Below are positions 41,258 to 43,967 of a stretch of 43,967 bases of DNA, one piece after another. The stretch spans positions 1 through 43,967 of the forward strand of contig CAZUPR010000008.1 of assembly GCA_964622305.1 (NCBI GenBank), given 5' to 3'. A program made the position numbers and the translations under genes. The DNA comes from SKKY01 sp964622305. GTDB taxonomy: Bacteria > Bacillota > Peptococcia > Peptococcales > SKKY01. Under the pieces are notes generated by a model. The model did not search any database and had not been told where the DNA came from. It worked only from the letters and a program-made list of their open reading frames with translations. The first letter of the stretch is position 1. Each line of letters begins with the position of its first letter.

Positions 41258-43967
41258 CCCTTAACACTAAGGAACTGTTAAAAGTCGGAATAGATCTCGG
41301 CTCAACAACAATAAAAATAGTTGTTCTTGATGAAGAAAACCAAATTATTTATAAAAAATATAAAAGACATTTTTCTGAGACCAGGCTGACCTTAAAAAGT
41401 ATGTTAAAGGATCTTATTGCCCGTTTCGGTGGTAATGATATGAGCTTTTCCATTACAGGATCTGGTGGCCTGTCCTTGGCAGAAAGTCTCGGAATAGATT
41501 TTCATCAGGAGGTTATTGCCTGCACAGAGGCAGTAGAGAGAAACTTAAAAAATACAGATGTAATCATAGAACTTGGCGGCGAAGATGCCAAGATAACCTT
41601 CTTTGGCAAGAATATTGACCAGAGAATGAATGGATCCTGTGCCGGCGGTACAGGGGCCTTTTTAGACCAAATGGCGGCTCTTTTGGATACAACAGTTTCT
41701 GATCTTAATGAGCAGGCTAAGAAACATCAGATAATTTATCCTATAGCTTCACGTTGCGGCGTTTTTGCTAAAACCGATATTCAGGCCTACCTGAATGAAG
41801 GAGCAAAGATAGAGGATATTTCAGCCAGTATTTTTCAGGCTGTAGTTAACCAGACTATAAGTGGTCTGGCCTGTGGTAAGAGAATTCAGGGTAATGTTGC
41901 CTTTTTGGGTGGGCCCCTGTATTTTCTGGACCAGCTCAGAACGCGCTTTATAGAGACTTTGGATTTAAAACCTGAACAGGTTCTTTTTCCAGAGGATGCC
42001 CAATACTATGTAGCTATTGGTGCAGCCCTTCTGGCTGGCGACAAGACTCAAAGCTTAATGGAAATCTACAATAAATTTAACAATCTAAATCTGGATGAGG
42101 GCGAGGCTGTTCATAATTTAGACAGATTATTTGCAGATAAGGAAGACTATGAAGCTTTCCTGAAAAGGCATGATAACAGTTTGGAAAGAAAGAGCCTGAA
42201 TGAAGCTCAAGGCCCACTCTTTTTGGGTATCGATGCTGGCTCTACTACTACCAAGGCTATTCTTCTGGACCAGGAAAACCATATTGTTTATGAATTTTAC
42301 AGGGGTAACAGAGGCACTCCCCTGATTGCCGCCAAGGAAATCTTAAGCGAAATTTATGAGGGACTAACTGATCAAGCCTGGATTAAGGCAGCTTGTGTAA
42401 CAGGTTACGGTGAGGGTTTAATTAAAAATGCCCTTTCAGCAGACTTTGGAGAAGTTGAAACTATGGCTCACTACAAAGGAGCAGATTTCTTCTTGCCAGG
42501 CGTAGACTTTATTTTGGATATTGGTGGTCAGGACATGAAGTGTCTGACAGCAAAAAATGGCTTTTTAGAAAAGATTCTCTTAAATGAAGCTTGCTCTTCG
42601 GGCTGTGGATCTTTCTTAGAAAGTTTTGCCCGTTCCCTTCATATTGATTTACCAGACTTTGTAGAGGCTGCCCTTTATGCCGAAAAACCTGTTGATTTGG
42701 GAACCAGATGTACAGTGTTTATGAACTCAAAGGTAAAACAGGCTCAAAAAGAAGGAGCTACTATTGGAGATATTTCAGCAGGCCTGGCCTATTCAGTGGT
42801 AAAAAATGCTCTCTACAAGGTTATTAAAATAGGTCCTGGTAATCAACTGGGCGAAAAAATTGTAGTTCAGGGTGGCACCTTCCATAATGACGCTGTTTTA
42901 AAAACCTTTGAAATCGTCACTGGCAGACAGGTGGTCAGACCAGAAATAGCCGGGCTCATGGGTGCTTTTGGCTGCGCTTTGATTGCCAGAGAAAAGCAGA
43001 CTCAGGAAAAATCATCCCTTATTTCCTATGAAGAACTGCAAAACCAAAAATATGAACTCCGCCATGCAAGATGTGGTGGCTGTACTAATAACTGTCTTTT
43101 AACAATCAACATTTTTAACGACAAACAAAGATATATAGCCGGCAATAAGTGTGAGTTTCCACTTACCAAGACTAAGACCAGGGAAGATTTGCCCAACCTC
43201 TTCAAATACAAAAAAGAACTTCTATTCTCTTATGAGTCCAAGAATAAGGATGGCAAAAAGATAGGTATTCCCAGAGTCCTTAATATGTATGAAAACTATC
43301 CTTTCTGGTTTGCTTTCTTTGAGCGCCTGGGTTTTCAAACTGTACTTTCCAGGGAAACAACTAAGGAAGTTTACGAAAAAGGTATAGAAACCATACCATC
43401 AGAATCAGCCTGCTATCCAGCCAAGGTTGTTCATGGTCATATTGCCGAGCTTGTAGAAGCCGGCCTTGATACCATCTTCTATCCATCTCTTAACAAAGAG
43501 GTTTGGGAATATGGTGAGGCCGATAACAACTTTAACTGCCCGGTAGTTTCGGGTTACCCTGAGCTAATCAGAAACAACGTGGATCTCTTAAAAGAGAATA
43601 AGATAAATTATATTGCTCCATTTTTACCCTATGATGATGATGGCAAACTGGCTGACCGTCTCTATGAAGCCCTGGCTGATTTAGGAGTCAGCAAAGCGGA
43701 TATAAGGCTGGCCATTATAGAGGGACGCAAGGAAGACAAGAAAGTTAAAGAAATCATGCGTAAAAAAGGTGAAGAAACCTTTAAATTTGTTAAAGAAAAC
43801 AATTTGGTTGGTATAGTTCTGGCCGGCAGACCCTACCACCTCGATGCAGAAATAAACCATGGTATTGATAATATTGTAACCAGCCTGGGTATGGCTGTGT
43901 TCACAGAAGATTCTGTTGCTCATTTACCTAAAAAAATATCCAAAAGAGAAATCCTAAACCAGTGGAC
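41254..43967 (+). CDS. Large 2-hydroxyacyl-CoA dehydratase activase-related protein (partial, runs off the window)
   Basis: The frame stays open from GTG 41254 (AAAGGAGAGG upstream, GTGA overlap with queT) to the end, over 900 codons. Two tandem BadF/BadG/BcrA-type ATPase domains are visible. The first starts GIDLGSTT (12-19) with Cys129 in SCAGGTGAF; the second starts GIDAGSTTTKA near 325 with Cys447 in ACSSGCGSF. These cysteines are the [4Fe-4S] ligands of dehydratase activators. A further cysteine group (RCGGCTNNC) near 605 leads into a DUF2229-like region with ESACYPAK. Known relatives of this type have about 1400 residues. Substrate is unknown; no dehydratase subunits are in the window. 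Confidence 0.92.
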   Translation, partial: MTLNTKELLKVGIDLGSTTIKIVVLDEENQIIYKKYKRHFSETRLTLKSMLKDLIARFGGNDMSFSITGSGGLSLAESLGIDFHQEVIACTEAVERNLKNTDVIIELGGEDAKITFFGKNIDQRMNGSCAGGTGAFLDQMAALLDTTVSDLNEQAKKHQIIYPIASRCGVFAKTDIQAYLNEGAKIEDISASIFQAVVNQTISGLACGKRIQGNVAFLGGPLYFLDQLRTRFIETLDLKPEQVLFPEDAQYYVAIGAALLAGDKTQSLMEIYNKFNNLNLDEGEAVHNLDRLFADKEDYEAFLKRHDNSLERKSLNEAQGPLFLGIDAGSTTTKAILLDQENHIVYEFYRGNRGTPLIAAKEILSEIYEGLTDQAWIKAACVTGYGEGLIKNALSADFGEVETMAHYKGADFFLPGVDFILDIGGQDMKCLTAKNGFLEKILLNEACSSGCGSFLESFARSLHIDLPDFVEAALYAEKPVDLGTRCTVFMNSKVKQAQKEGATIGDISAGLAYSVVKNALYKVIKIGPGNQLGEKIVVQGGTFHNDAVLKTFEIVTGRQVVRPEIAGLMGAFGCALIAREKQTQEKSSLISYEELQNQKYELRHARCGGCTNNCLLTINIFNDKQRYIAGNKCEFPLTKTKTREDLPNLFKYKKELLFSYESKNKDGKKIGIPRVLNMYENYPFWFAFFERLGFQTVLSRETTKEVYEKGIETIPSESACYPAKVVHGHIAELVEAGLDTIFYPSLNKEVWEYGEADNNFNCPVVSGYPELIRNNVDLLKENKINYIAPFLPYDDDGKLADRLYEALADLGVSKADIRLAIIEGRKEDKKVKEIMRKKGEETFKFVKENNLVGIVLAGRPYHLDAEINHGIDNIVTSLGMAVFTEDSVAHLPKKISKREILNQW

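Noticed and set aside
1..43967. CRISPR array, prophage, insertion sequence, toxin-antitoxin or defence island
   Set aside because: No repeated spacers, transposase, integrase or paired toxin-antitoxin genes were seen. Gene order is that of a conserved core region.

Overview
The window is a core-genome stretch of a low-G+C anaerobic bacterium, most likely Bacillota (Clostridia, Halanaerobiales or Negativicutes grade). G+C looks near 40 percent by eye; it was not computed. The evidence is gene order: tig-clpP-clpX-lon-engB followed by valS-folC and maf-radC-mreBCD-min is the Bacillus/Clostridium arrangement. The second cluster, yhbY-proBA-nadD-yqeK-rsfS-yqeM, is also Bacillota-like. Anaerobic life is suggested by class III ribonucleotide reductase with its activase, Rex, and a 2-hydroxyacyl-CoA-dehydratase-type activase. 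No sporulation gene (spoIIB, spoIVFA, spoIVFB) sits where spore-formers carry them, so a non-spore-former is plausible. A monofunctional GT51 glycosyltransferase and a full MinCDE set would fit a diderm rod, but this does not settle the taxonomy.

Layout. (1) 1-852: eight tRNA genes (Pro, Gly, Arg, His, Gln, Lys, Leu, Gly) with an internal consensus promoter and a terminator. (2) 922-7821: protein quality control (trigger factor, ClpP, ClpX, Lon), then the ribosome-assembly GTPase EngB, a small Xre-type regulator and a small membrane protein. (3) 7834-20981: valS, folC, rex, maf, radC, then the elongation and division block mreB-mreC-mreD-PBP2-minC-minD-minE-rodA, ended by a strong terminator. 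(4) 21090-22760: a Na/Pi cotransporter with a PhoU-like tail, as its own unit. (5) 22827-25634: a FeoA-like protein plus leuS with a clear promoter and terminator. (6) 25673-30668: yhbY-proB-proA-nadD-yqeK-rsfS-yqeM. (7) 30711-33138: a cysteine-rich metal-binding protein, an orphan CheA and a shared bidirectional terminator. (8) 33136-36185: a 50-residue membrane microprotein on the minus strand, divergent from a dihydroorotate-dehydrogenase-like/patatin/MsrB unit. (9) 36177-39108: nrdD-nrdG behind a promoter with candidate NrdR boxes. (10) 39161-43967: ridA, a GT51 glycosyltransferase, rnhA, queT and a very large activase that runs off the window end.

Two runs of N interrupt folC and proB. 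Both genes can be repaired on paper. The 100-N gap in folC is flanked by an exact 55-base duplication, and collapsing it restores one frame. The 10-N gap in proB closes to zero bases with frame and domain length preserved. I read both as assembly artefacts, not pseudogenes.

I see no CRISPR array, prophage, insertion sequence, toxin-antitoxin module or defence system. The items most worth a second look are small: the minus-strand microprotein with back-to-back divergent promoters, a terminator-like hairpin at the start of the patatin gene, a hairpin between the ribosome binding site and start codon of yhbY, the MsrB-DUF2007-like fusion, and a charged insertion in PBP2.
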